41,175 nt of DNA. Source: Candidatus Latescibacterota bacterium. GTDB taxonomy: Bacteria > Latescibacterota > UBA2968 > UBA8231. The DNA lies in contig JAJDUT010000100.1 in the NCBI GenBank assembly GCA_022826515.1, forward strand, positions 1 through 41,175, in the 5' to 3' direction. This document shows positions 16,789-25,888 of the stretch, piece by piece (position 1 is the first letter of the stretch; every line of letters starts with the position of its first letter). The notes under the pieces were generated by a model, which ran no database searches, had not been told where the DNA came from, and worked only from the letters and a program-made list of their open reading frames with translations. The position numbers were made by a program, and so were the translations under genes.

Positions 16789-19518
16789 TTACCGCATATT
16801 CTCCAGACCAGCAAAGACAGAAATAAACGCCCGCGTATTGGTGAAGCTCTCCTCGCCCTCTGGATTCCTGCGCTCCAACAAAATCCCCGATTGCATCGTG
16901 ATCACATAACCGAGGTACGAAGACCAGTTCGTCGCCTGGAAGGCGATCGATTGAGAATGGAAGTCCCCTTGTTCGTCGCCGAAGTCTTTTTCGAACAAAA
17001 ACTCGCTGCCCACCTGTAGCTGCGTGGAGTGCAGAACATCCAGCACGGCGAATGCGCCAAACAGCTCGGTGAGCGTCTCCTTGTCCTCCGCGTCGAACAG
17101 GCCGCGAGACTGCTTTCTGTATTCGCTCTTCCAGAAGGGCTGCAATCCCACTCGTCCCAACTCTCGCTGGTACATCGCCTTGTTTATGAGTCCAAAGAAG
17201 AACTCGTTTTCGTCCAATCCCATTCGGCGACGCTCCTCGCGGGCCAAGCGCTGATGGAAGAGCACGTGCTTCAGTTTTGATTCGACCAGTATTCTTTCTG
17301 TATTGAGTTGATGACCGATGAAGAATTGATTGACGAAGCTGTCGCGCCCCAAGAGGGGATCTTCCATCTCGCGCTTGCTTTCTTGGGGTTCGGCTAGGTC
17401 AATCAGCGTATCGGGCGAATACTGGAGTAACGGATCCTCAATGTCGTCCTGCACGGATTTGACCATCTCGTACATTCTCACGCGGCCGTAGCGTGGCCAA
17501 GTCTCGTCGTAGTCTAACATGCCATAGACCATGTGATTTTTCTGATCCGAAGAGATTAGCTGCTCCCGCAGGACCCCGCCCAGAATTCTCAGCCCCGGCC
17601 GCAGGCGGAATCCCGTATAGACGTTCCACCCGTCGTGATCTCTGTCGTAGGGATAGTCGGGCTCCTTGTCGTTTTCGTAGAGATCGGGCCAGAAGTTGTT
17701 GTTCATGTCCCGCCCCCACAGCATTTCCGGGCGGTCCACCCACAACCGAATAAATGGTTCCCGCCAGTCGGGAATTGCATTGCGCCGAACTTCGTTGTCG
17801 TTTTGGTTGAAGTCCGGTTGAAAGTCCCCATTCTGGTCCCACCCCGGAAAGATCAGAAGATCCGGGAATAGCCAGTCCCCGCGAAAGGCGTCGGGGACGC
17901 GGTCTTGGTCGTCGTTGTCCTCGACGAGATCAACCTTGTACTGCGGTGCCTCGTAATCGATGAATCCGTTTTCGTTTGAGATAAATGTCGTCGTGTTGTA
18001 CTGGGGATCAATTCTATAGGCTTCGGCAAAACCAAACCAGCGTCCGCGATGGTTGGACGCGTTGATCAGCCAAGCATCGTTGTGCGGCTCGTCCGTCAGG
18101 CCGGAGCTGGTCCTGTGAATCTCCTGGGAGACATTTGGATACTGGCGGATATTCCAGTTCCGATCGAACTCTCCGTATAGCCGAAAGCCCAGCACATCGG
18201 AGACGCTGAGACTGCCGCCGAGGATCTGGGTGGCCGTTGGCAAGCCGTACTCAAACCGCAGGGTCCGCAGATTGCTCAGATCCTGGATGTTCCCCTCGGC
18301 TTGGGTGACCGGAAGCAGCACTCTCGCCCGTGCGGAATTCAACTGGCGGTCGGAACTCATTGAGATGTCGTAATCGTTGGCCACCGTGAGTTCGAATTCG
18401 ACCTTTGTGATCTCGTCCTTGGCACCGCTTGCGCGGTTGACAAAAATCTGGTCGTCAAAGGAGTAGAGAAGCCGGATCTCTTCACTGCCGTTGGCCTCCA
18501 GCCGTCCCCCCGCTGGGATGCCGCCCTCCAGTACGGGTTCGAAGCCTATCTCCTTGCCCCGGTTGACGAGGCCGCTTTCATAGGTGATGATGATGTCCGA
18601 GGAGCCGGGGAAGAATGCGGCTCCGCCGGTGCCGTCCGCGGGCGATTCGTCGCGGAGGACGATCTCAATCGCGGAAATGGGCACGGCATTCTGATCTTCC
18701 GTCAGCCTTCCTTTGAACAAGCTCGCCACCGGAGCCTCGTCGATCTTCGAGTTCGACTGATGGGAGTTAACCCCGTGTACGCCCAACGTCACGAAATCGC
18801 CAACCGCTGCCGTAAACCGTCCGCCGAAAAAGGTCGTGGTATTGGTGCGCCGGTCGTCCCGATTAAAGGTCAGCCGAGGGCCGCTAATTCTAGAAAAAAT
18901 CAGCGTCTGCTGGTACTTATCCGTCGCCATGTCGAACTGGATTCCGTCCATTTGGACTTTGCTCAAAACCAGCGGCGTAAGGGTCGTCCGCAGATTGTTG
19001 GACGTCGTCAGCGCGTAGTACGTACCCCCTTTTGAATCGGCCGCGACCACGACTTGGCTGAACCACCGTTCGAATCGATTTCCCTTGAAGAGCCGGTTGC
19101 CGAACTCTTCGGGTGTGTTCTGCTCCGTGTTGTAGATGAGCCATCCCTTGGATACGGCATTGCCGAACATGTCGTAGAGGTAGTCGCCCTCAATGTCGGG
19201 GGGGACGTAGCGATCGAAATCGGTGCGGGCGTAGTTGGTCGTCTGCCACTGCCGCCACCGGTATTCGGCGAACAACTCCTGGGGCACGTACCACTTCCGC
19301 ACCGCGGGATCAATCGAGTTGAGCGCTACTTGCACTCCTTGGGGCAGAAAGCTCGTCTCGTGCCCCCATTGCGTTCCCAGTCGGTTCCCATAGTCGGGCC
19401 GACTGCCCGACTGGGCACTCGTCTCCCCGGCCATTCCCAACACCGCGGCCACGACGACGAGTTTCAGACAGCTCCTCACTGTGTTTGTGCAACTCGACAC
19501 GGTATCCTCAACAGTCAT
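16789..19518 (-). CDS. Protein B2: large exported protein, paralogue of B1, probable beta-barrel C-terminal half
   Basis: 909 residues from the ATG at 19518; a GTG at 19500 with GAGG 5 nt upstream is an equally good start. A signal peptide ends near TSAQ. The N-terminal domain (about 40-240) shares many positions with B1, for example DPAVRKWYV, QELFAEY, TNYAR, EGDYLYD, YALTT and TPLVLSK. Residues about 525-640 hold acidic loops (DNDDQDRVPD, DQNGDFQPDF, DMNNNFWPD, DRDHDGW), resembling Ca-binding thrombospondin-3/dockerin loops. The last 250 residues show alternating amphipathic strands ending FISVFAGLENMR, compatible with an outer-membrane barrel. I do not recognise the family; no enzyme motif is seen. 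It starts 16 nt after the A3 gene. Confidence 0.6.
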   Translation of the reverse strand: MTVEDTVSSCTNTVRSCLKLVVVAAVLGMAGETSAQSGSRPDYGNRLGTQWGHETSFLPQGVQVALNSIDPAVRKWYVPQELFAEYRWRQWQTTNYARTDFDRYVPPDIEGDYLYDMFGNAVSKGWLIYNTEQNTPEEFGNRLFKGNRFERWFSQVVVAADSKGGTYYALTTSNNLRTTLTPLVLSKVQMDGIQFDMATDKYQQTLIFSRISGPRLTFNRDDRRTNTTTFFGGRFTAAVGDFVTLGVHGVNSHQSNSKIDEAPVASLFKGRLTEDQNAVPISAIEIVLRDESPADGTGGAAFFPGSSDIIITYESGLVNRGKEIGFEPVLEGGIPAGGRLEANGSEEIRLLYSFDDQIFVNRASGAKDEITKVEFELTVANDYDISMSSDRQLNSARARVLLPVTQAEGNIQDLSNLRTLRFEYGLPTATQILGGSLSVSDVLGFRLYGEFDRNWNIRQYPNVSQEIHRTSSGLTDEPHNDAWLINASNHRGRWFGFAEAYRIDPQYNTTTFISNENGFIDYEAPQYKVDLVEDNDDQDRVPDAFRGDWLFPDLLIFPGWDQNGDFQPDFNQNDNEVRRNAIPDWREPFIRLWVDRPEMLWGRDMNNNFWPDLYENDKEPDYPYDRDHDGWNVYTGFRLRPGLRILGGVLREQLISSDQKNHMVYGMLDYDETWPRYGRVRMYEMVKSVQDDIEDPLLQYSPDTLIDLAEPQESKREMEDPLLGRDSFVNQFFIGHQLNTERILVESKLKHVLFHQRLAREERRRMGLDENEFFFGLINKAMYQRELGRVGLQPFWKSEYRKQSRGLFDAEDKETLTELFGAFAVLDVLHSTQLQVGSEFLFEKDFGDEQGDFHSQSIAFQATNWSSYLGYVITMQSGILLERRNPEGEESFTNTRAFISVFAGLENMR

Positions 19519-19534
19519 TTGCGAACCGCTGAAC

Positions 19535-21643
19535 TTAATACACCACGGATACGGTACCCGTGCTCAATTGCTTCCCTAGGTCCGCTTCCACCTTTACCGT
19601 ATAGACATACGTTCCCGGGGGCACGCGCTTTCCCGCTTCGTCCCGCCCGTTCCACTCGCGCTCGTACACCCCCGCTGCTCCGGGCGCTGTCTCCAGCCGG
19701 CGAACCACCCTGCCCGCCAGATCGTACAAGGTTAGCACATGGGGCACGCTGTTGCCCAGAACGCGAACTTGGTATTGGATTAGGACTTGGTCGTTCACGC
19801 CGTCGCCGTTGGGACTAAAAGCCGCTGGAACGGCCTTCAGCTCGCCGACGAGTTCGCCTCCCCTAGGGGTTTTCACGGACAGGGAATTGGTACTGAAGCG
19901 CAAGGTGGCATTGCCCTCTTCCACCTGTTGGCGGATGTCGGGATCGTCGCTGGAGAAAGCGAAGCCAGAGAACTTTTGTCCAAAGCGCAAAACCGGCACC
20001 TCAAAGACCACCTCAATGCGCTTTTCAGTATCCTCGCTGCCCACGAGCTTGTCGAAGCCAACGACGATGCGGTCATCTTGGATGTCTCGGAGGAACTCCT
20101 CTCCTACCTCCGCATCATCCACCTTTACCGAAAGCAGTCGCTCCACGCGAGTGGCGGTGGCGATTTCCAAGCGGTCGAAACCGCTGTTGCCCTCGCGCAG
20201 GATGGGCCGGACAACATAGGTGAAGGTGTGGGGTTGGAAATTCGCGGTCTCCGTCGGTGAGATTTCTCCGATCACGGCGTCGGCTACGGCCTCGCCAAAG
20301 AGCAGCTCGATCCGCTCGACCCGCGGAGCCGTTTCGGCGGTCGGAAAGAACAGAACCTCGAATTGGAGGTAGCGAGCAGGGCTTTTCGACAAGAAGGTTG
20401 CGCCATCCGTCCACGCGGAGGGCGGCTCGCTCGCATCCCGCAGGCCAGCAGCGAAATCGTAGGCCGGAGACCAAAAGCTCCAGTTTTCGGTATCCACCTC
20501 CTTCTTGACCAGTTCAAACCCCCGCGTGCTGCCGCTGGAGAAGGGATCGGCGACAGTCACCGCGTTGAAGACGTCGTTGTATTCCCGCCGGTCCACTGCG
20601 GCGAACTGCCCGGTGCGCTGCTTCCTGCTGTAGCGGAACGGCTGCTCTGTGTTGCCCGTGCGGGTCCGCACTTCCACCCTCGTTCCCTCCGGCGCTACTC
20701 CCTCCCAACGAATCTTGCTCCAAGCGACAGGCCGCCCGAAATCCAGAATGTCCGTGCGGTAAACGGTCTGCTGCACGTAGCCCTCGCCAAAGACTTGGAG
20801 TTCGGCGACCTCCCATGTGCGCTCGGGATTGATGGGCCGGAGGGTGACCCACTTCACCGGCCGAGTGGGAAACCGTCGATCCACTACGACATCGAGGTTT
20901 TCCGTAGTGCTTTCGATGATGTTGATGATCGGGTCGTTCTTGGCCGTCAAACCCCGACTGATTTCGTAGAACCACCGCTGGCCTCGCCGGGCGATGGAAG
21001 GCCGGTCGATGATCGGCGCGCTGCCCGAGGCCACGCCCAACTCGAACCAAGGGAGGAAGTTGTCCTCAAAGGAGGGGCGGGGGAAGAACCGAATTCGGTT
21101 TATGGGCAACTCCCACCCGAGGTTGACGATGGCGTTCTTGATCCAGCCGTGGTTGACGCCTGTTTCCGTCGGCGATAGATCCACTGCTCTGACCATCGCA
21201 GTAGTGGAATCCCCGTCGCCGATATTCTGCAGGACGCCCTGTTCGATTCTTCCCCCGACGCCGCCCCCAGAGCTAGCCACGAAGCCACCCCGTTCCTCGA
21301 CCGTCTCCACTAGGTTCTCGCTCGGGTCGATCCACACAGGACGAAGCGAGAGATCACTCAGATCCATCATCCCATTCGCTCGCGCCCCTGCGCCAATGGT
21401 GCCCCAGTCCCTGATTTCCTCGTCCGCGACCCGATCGTAGGATACCGGCACAACGCTCCCTTGGTCGATGAGCTGCCCATCTTGGTCGAACACCAAGTAT
21501 GCACCCCCTCCTTCGCTGGCCACGTCGATGAAGGAATTGTCCGCACCGACGCCCACTTGGAATTCAGACCGCGCCCATCCTCCATCGCTACCCGTTAGCA
21601 ACAGCGCGCAGCTCAACAGATAGATAGGTCTCCAAAGAAACAT
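19535..21643 (-). CDS. Protein A3: secreted protein with RTRTG module and C-terminal PNGDG FlgD-Ig domain
   Basis: 702 residues from the ATG at 21643, preceded by AAGGAG at 6-nt spacing; a TTG 9 codons upstream overlaps the A2 stop but lacks that site. A signal peptide covers about 1-23. About 120-300 is a discoidin-like region (QNIGDGDSTTAM, NLGWELPINRIRFFPRP). It is followed by the module shared with A1 and A2: IRWEGVAPEGTRVEVRTRTG, then WSFWSPAYDF and SPARYLQFEVLFFP. The C-terminus has AAFSPNGDGVNDQV and a FlgD-Ig strand set ending TVSVVY. Such C-terminal domains are found on exported surface proteins in the FCB group. It is the third A paralogue, directly before B2. Confidence 0.65.
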   Translation of the reverse strand: MFLWRPIYLLSCALLLTGSDGGWARSEFQVGVGADNSFIDVASEGGGAYLVFDQDGQLIDQGSVVPVSYDRVADEEIRDWGTIGAGARANGMMDLSDLSLRPVWIDPSENLVETVEERGGFVASSGGGVGGRIEQGVLQNIGDGDSTTAMVRAVDLSPTETGVNHGWIKNAIVNLGWELPINRIRFFPRPSFEDNFLPWFELGVASGSAPIIDRPSIARRGQRWFYEISRGLTAKNDPIINIIESTTENLDVVVDRRFPTRPVKWVTLRPINPERTWEVAELQVFGEGYVQQTVYRTDILDFGRPVAWSKIRWEGVAPEGTRVEVRTRTGNTEQPFRYSRKQRTGQFAAVDRREYNDVFNAVTVADPFSSGSTRGFELVKKEVDTENWSFWSPAYDFAAGLRDASEPPSAWTDGATFLSKSPARYLQFEVLFFPTAETAPRVERIELLFGEAVADAVIGEISPTETANFQPHTFTYVVRPILREGNSGFDRLEIATATRVERLLSVKVDDAEVGEEFLRDIQDDRIVVGFDKLVGSEDTEKRIEVVFEVPVLRFGQKFSGFAFSSDDPDIRQQVEEGNATLRFSTNSLSVKTPRGGELVGELKAVPAAFSPNGDGVNDQVLIQYQVRVLGNSVPHVLTLYDLAGRVVRRLETAPGAAGVYEREWNGRDEAGKRVPPGTYVYTVKVEADLGKQLSTGTVSVVY

Positions 21644-21666
21644 GCCCAGCTCCTTGCGCCAGATGG

Positions 21667-23859
21667 TCAATATGCGACTCCGATCGCTCGGGCCGCGCCA
21701 GTGCGGCGCGCATCGGCCTGAACTTCGACTCGGACCACGTACACGCCGGGTGCTACTAGCTGCCCCAATTCGTCCCGGCCATCCCAGGCCAAGTCGCCGA
21801 AACGCTGCGGATCGTATAAGCCATTCGTTCCTAAGCGAGTTAGGAGTTGTCTCACGCGCCGACCCGACAGGTCGAATACGGCGGCATTGATCCCTGCTTG
21901 GCCCACGATAGTCACTACTTCAAAACGGATTGACGCCCGATCCCCAATCCCATCCCCGTTGGGGGTCACCACGGGATTGACCTCGAGATTGCGCACTAGC
22001 CGCCCGGTGGTGAGCTGTGGACTCAGCACAGTGACACTGGAACGTCCTGGCGCGTCGTCAGGGCCGAGATAGGCCGCGTTGCCCGAAAGCACGTCCTGAA
22101 ACGCTTCCTCTTCAACTAACAGCACTCGTCCCTTGAAAGTATTGCTGAAAGAGAGCATCCTGCCCACGAATCGCACCATGACGACGGTGCCGCTCTCGCG
22201 CACCTGGGGAAAGCGCACCACGAAGCGCCTCTCATCCAACTCTTGGATGGCTGCATCCTCTTCCGCTGTCGGCGCATCTTGGACGGCAAAGCTCCGCTCG
22301 AGAATGCGGTTCTGGTCGCCGTCAAGGATCTCGATTCCCTGCACGCTCCTGATCGGCTGGTCCGAACGCACCTCAATGGCGTCGAATCCCTGTAGCCCAG
22401 CCTCCATTTCCGTGCGCACCGCAAAGACAAAAGGCACGTCCGTTGCTCCCGCCACCTCGCGGGGGAATACCTCGCCCACCACTTCCCTAGCCAGTGGAGG
22501 TGAGGTGAAGGTGAAGGATAGGTTCTCCAGCGCGACGGCGGAGTTCAGGTACTCGCTGATGAAATCCGCGCGGATTTGGACGTACTGTCGCGGACCTGGC
22601 GAAGTGATTTCCGTACCTTCCTCGCCGGTGCCCGCCACCGGATCGTACGGTGCCGACCACGGGCTCCAGTTTTCTACGTCGTCGCGCACAGACCCGCGCT
22701 CAAACTCGTCCTTTCCCACAACGCCCCGCACCGGCAAGGCCATGTATTCCTTCCGCGTCAGCGGTTCGGGGGAATTCGCAAGGGAGGTCGCGATTTCCTC
22801 GGCGTCCCTTCTGCCCACCTGTTTGCGGGTGTATGCAAAGGGCGTGATGTCGCTGCCGGTCCGGGTGCGAATCTCCACCCTCGCAGCCTCCTCATTGCCG
22901 ATTGCGACCTGATCCCAGCGGAGTTGTCCCCAATTGGTGCCGGCCTGCATGTCGATGATGGGCGAGATATATCTGGCGGTGGGAAGGAATCCCTCCCCGA
23001 AGATCTGTATCTTCTCTAGCTCGAAGGATATACCCGAAATCGCTTCTAGCCGCACGAACCTCAGCAGACGGGGCGGATTTAGTGGAATTGTGGTCACTGG
23101 ATCAATGTTATCGTTTTCGACCAGAAATTCCTCCCAGATTGGATTGCCGGCGTCGGTTAGGTCGAGACCATCGTTTACCCGGATCCTGAATTTCCGGAGA
23201 AAGTCCGACTGGAATGGCGCGGTAGGATTGGGAAACACCGTGTTGCGGGGGAAGAAGCGGATGCTGCGGACGCCTATGCGGGTTCCGAGGTCTATGTTGA
23301 CGATGGTTCCGAGAGCGTTGTTGTCCTTGCGCGCCAAAGCCAGCCCGGTTGGGTCCTCGGTGATGAGACTTTCGAGGATCTTCCTCTTTTCCTCTCCCTC
23401 GATATCCGCTACCGAGGGCGCGGTGATCGAACCCCCGAAATCGAAGACTTGGCTGGCGACGTTGGTTCCCTCTCTGACCTGCCGGGGCAGAATGGCCTCG
23501 GGGTGATCCCCGCTCTCAAACTCGATCAGGTTCGACGGTGCGATCCCTACTTCGGTAACATTGGGGTCGAGAAACGTGCGGTGCTCAGGGGTGATCGTCT
23601 CCACGTCTGCTCCGCTCGACGCGCCCTCCAGCCAGTCGATTTCTCCGTCTTTGCCGAGCGTCAGCCTCTCGACCGCATGGAGCGCCTGCGGTCCGCTCAG
23701 CACTAGGCTCATCGCCACAAGCGCTAAATAGATCCACGGTGCCAGCGCTCGCATTCTAGTGCCTTGCGCCGCCGGACAACTCCCCAATTGGGCGGTGCGT
23801 CGCCAATGCTGGTGACGAATAGCTGGGGAAATTAGCGCGGCATAGTCGAACAAGGTCAT
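21667..23859 (-). CDS. Protein A2: secreted protein with discoidin-like region, RTRTG module and PNGDG FlgD-Ig C-terminus
   Basis: 730 residues if the ATG at 23859 is used; it has the strong site GGGGGAG and lies 14 nt after the preceding stop. A later ATG at 23754 (AAGG upstream) would place a normal signal peptide (MRALAPWIYLALVAMSLVL) at the very N-terminus. That is the better start from protein evidence, so the choice is open. The frame further upstream overlaps the TPR gene and is rejected. The body has NIDLGTRIGVRSIRFFPR (discoidin-like), LRWDQVAIGNEEAARVEIRT followed by RTG, WSPWSAPYDP, SPGPRQYVQIRADF, then NPVVTPNGDGIGD and a FlgD-Ig end IGVAY. Order and motifs match A1 and A3. Function is not known; a surface location is likely. 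Confidence 0.65.
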   Translation of the reverse strand: MTLFDYAALISPAIRHQHWRRTAQLGSCPAAQGTRMRALAPWIYLALVAMSLVLSGPQALHAVERLTLGKDGEIDWLEGASSGADVETITPEHRTFLDPNVTEVGIAPSNLIEFESGDHPEAILPRQVREGTNVASQVFDFGGSITAPSVADIEGEEKRKILESLITEDPTGLALARKDNNALGTIVNIDLGTRIGVRSIRFFPRNTVFPNPTAPFQSDFLRKFRIRVNDGLDLTDAGNPIWEEFLVENDNIDPVTTIPLNPPRLLRFVRLEAISGISFELEKIQIFGEGFLPTARYISPIIDMQAGTNWGQLRWDQVAIGNEEAARVEIRTRTGSDITPFAYTRKQVGRRDAEEIATSLANSPEPLTRKEYMALPVRGVVGKDEFERGSVRDDVENWSPWSAPYDPVAGTGEEGTEITSPGPRQYVQIRADFISEYLNSAVALENLSFTFTSPPLAREVVGEVFPREVAGATDVPFVFAVRTEMEAGLQGFDAIEVRSDQPIRSVQGIEILDGDQNRILERSFAVQDAPTAEEDAAIQELDERRFVVRFPQVRESGTVVMVRFVGRMLSFSNTFKGRVLLVEEEAFQDVLSGNAAYLGPDDAPGRSSVTVLSPQLTTGRLVRNLEVNPVVTPNGDGIGDRASIRFEVVTIVGQAGINAAVFDLSGRRVRQLLTRLGTNGLYDPQRFGDLAWDGRDELGQLVAPGVYVVRVEVQADARRTGAARAIGVAY

Positions 23860-23873
23860 ATTCTCTCCCCCGG

Positions 23874-25835
23874 CTACGGGGTGCCCCCTTGGAGCAGTGC
23901 TTCCAGATTTCCCAAGACCCGGCGGTCGGCCCGCTGGCGCAGCCGCTTCTCCCGGTATAGCTCGGCGGCTTGGGCCGCTTCCTCGGGTCGCCCCATAGCT
24001 CGGTAAACGCTTTCCATCAATCCGTAGGCGCGGTGCTCGTCTGGATGCATTGTCTCTATCCTCCGCAAGTGCATTAGGGCTTCTTCGTTGCGGCCGGTTC
24101 TGTGCAGTAAGCCTGCTATACACAATAGAGCCGGAGCCGAATCGGGGTGATCTGCCAGTACGTCGCGCAACAGCTTCTCGATCCGCCCCAAGTTATCTTT
24201 TTCCATGCGGCCCAATACTTGAGCTAGCCGCCACCCCACAAGGCCCTCCCACTCCGCTAACCCAACTATGATTCCATAGTGGACTGCTGCGGAGTCCAGT
24301 GCGGACTGCTGCTCCCAAGTGCGGGCTAACTGGAAGCGCACGCGATGGCTATCGGGCCAGACCGCTACGACCGTTTGGTAGGCTACAATGGCGCCCTCAA
24401 GCGCCCCTTGGGCCGCACGGGCGTCGCCCAATCTCCCCGCGAGAGAAGGCTCGTTCTCTTGTGCCGCCAGATCGGCGTAGATCGCCGCTGCTTCCTCCGC
24501 TCGACCTGCCCTTAAATACGACTCCGCCAGCGCAACCCAGATGTCCCTGTCGGCTGCATGCCGCTGCACCAGCGAGTGGTAGATTTCCGCGGCGTGTTCG
24601 TACGCGCCGGTGTCGAAGTAGATTTCCGCCAGTTCCGCGTACGGTCGAATTCCAGCGTCTTCGGCCTCGATGGCCCGCTCATAAGCAGCAATGGAATTGG
24701 CTTTCATGTCCAACTCTCGGTAGGCGTAACCCGCCCAGGTGTCGTGCGAACTCTGCGCCCCGGCTGCGGCTGCAATAGGAAGGTTGGCCGCCAATAGGAC
24801 CAGAGCCAAAGCGATGCCCCAAACGCGCTGTCTTTTTTTCAGCAACAGAGGAATCGCCGCCAGCGCCCCCGGAAGCAAGAACAAGGCCGCACTCAGTCGC
24901 GAGCGACCGGACGCCTCCTCCAAGAGCGATCCCAGCATCCAAGCACCGGCAAACAACAGGGGCAGCGCGCGATACCGATCCATCCCCTCCCCGCGGACTG
25001 CGACGAGAAATCCCACTAGCGCCAGAGGCCCCACCAGCCCAAAGGGAAATCCCAACAAGGCTCGCCACATGAGGGGAGCCAATATCCACGAAGGCGCAGC
25101 GGCGCGATAGGGGTCTATATCGCCCAAGACCTCGGCACCATGCCAAAACAAATACGCCCGCGTTGCCATTTCCTTCAGTCCTAAACCACGGACCGAGGGC
25201 ACTAGCCCCTCCCAGCTCCATACCGCCCCTCCCAGAACCAGTACCAGGGCTGCTCCCGCAAAAAACCAACACCCCACCCTCCGGCCCCCACTTCCCTGCA
25301 TCACCCATACAAACGCTGCGCCGATGGCGAATAGCGCCCGGAAATCGACTAGTGCAGTCACGCCGCCCACTACCCCGATAACTCCGGCCCTCAACGGCCC
25401 CATACCAGCCGATCCCACCAACCCCCACAGGAGCAACAGGCCCGAAAAAGCTGCCAACACGGCCGGCGTTATCTCGCCCCCGTAGTAGATCGTCGGACCG
25501 TACAGCACGGCCGCAATACCCGCCCATCGGCCCACCGCTGACGAGAATAGCTGTCTGCCGATTGACCACACTAGCACGCAGGCGAGCCCTCCCATACCGA
25601 CCTGAATCACACGCAGTACCCACAGGCCCGCCTCCTCCTGCATCGCGGCTGCACACAAAGCCGCATAAAGTGGCGAGTACCATCCTCCATCTCCCACCCC
25701 TTCCACATAGTGCGCGGCATCCCCTACTACCACTTCCCCCAAAGCGCTCTGCTCCCACTGCCACATGTGCGCGAGCCGCACGACAATGCCGGCCGCCAAC
25801 AGGCCTCCCCACTCCCAAGCATTCGCGCCCTTCAT
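23874..25835 (-). CDS. GT-C-like polytopic membrane protein fused to C-terminal TPR domain
   Basis: 653 residues from the ATG at 25835 (AAGG 7 nt upstream); a TTG two codons earlier is possible. Residues about 9-370 hold roughly ten hydrophobic helices, with VVVGDAAHYVEGV (Asp39) and WYSPLYAALC in the first periplasmic loop. That placement fits the acidic loop of GT-C glycosyltransferases such as the PMT/ArnT group, which transfer sugars from polyprenyl-phosphate carriers on the periplasmic side. About 375-640 is a set of TPR helices (AYRELDMKANSIAAYERAIE, LAESYLRAGRAEEAAAIYAD and others). Substrate unknown. Its position between B1 and A2 suggests a role in making or modifying the surface proteins around it. 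It could also be a non-catalytic TPR scaffold. Confidence 0.65.
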   Translation of the reverse strand: MKGANAWEWGGLLAAGIVVRLAHMWQWEQSALGEVVVGDAAHYVEGVGDGGWYSPLYAALCAAAMQEEAGLWVLRVIQVGMGGLACVLVWSIGRQLFSSAVGRWAGIAAVLYGPTIYYGGEITPAVLAAFSGLLLLWGLVGSAGMGPLRAGVIGVVGGVTALVDFRALFAIGAAFVWVMQGSGGRRVGCWFFAGAALVLVLGGAVWSWEGLVPSVRGLGLKEMATRAYLFWHGAEVLGDIDPYRAAAPSWILAPLMWRALLGFPFGLVGPLALVGFLVAVRGEGMDRYRALPLLFAGAWMLGSLLEEASGRSRLSAALFLLPGALAAIPLLLKKRQRVWGIALALVLLAANLPIAAAAGAQSSHDTWAGYAYRELDMKANSIAAYERAIEAEDAGIRPYAELAEIYFDTGAYEHAAEIYHSLVQRHAADRDIWVALAESYLRAGRAEEAAAIYADLAAQENEPSLAGRLGDARAAQGALEGAIVAYQTVVAVWPDSHRVRFQLARTWEQQSALDSAAVHYGIIVGLAEWEGLVGWRLAQVLGRMEKDNLGRIEKLLRDVLADHPDSAPALLCIAGLLHRTGRNEEALMHLRRIETMHPDEHRAYGLMESVYRAMGRPEEAAQAAELYREKRLRQRADRRVLGNLEALLQGGTP

Positions 25836-25888
25836 CGCCAATCCTTCTTAAACGATCCAAACGCATTTCTTTGCTTTCCAATGCCCAT

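Noticed and set aside
20363..21178. 271-codon plus-strand ORF antisense to A3
   Set aside because: No recognisable domain; sits fully inside a well-supported gene.
22133..22912. 259-codon plus-strand ORF antisense to A2
   Set aside because: Ser/Arg/Thr-rich shadow composition, no homology signs.
23860..24123. 88-codon N-terminal extension of A2
   Set aside because: Overlaps the end of the GT-C/TPR gene, Arg/Pro-rich, no signal peptide.
24679..25881. 400-codon minus-strand ORF overlapping the GT-C/TPR gene
   Set aside because: Gly/Arg-rich shadow frame with no signal peptide, family motif or ribosome site; the real gene in the other frame has clear helices and TPRs.
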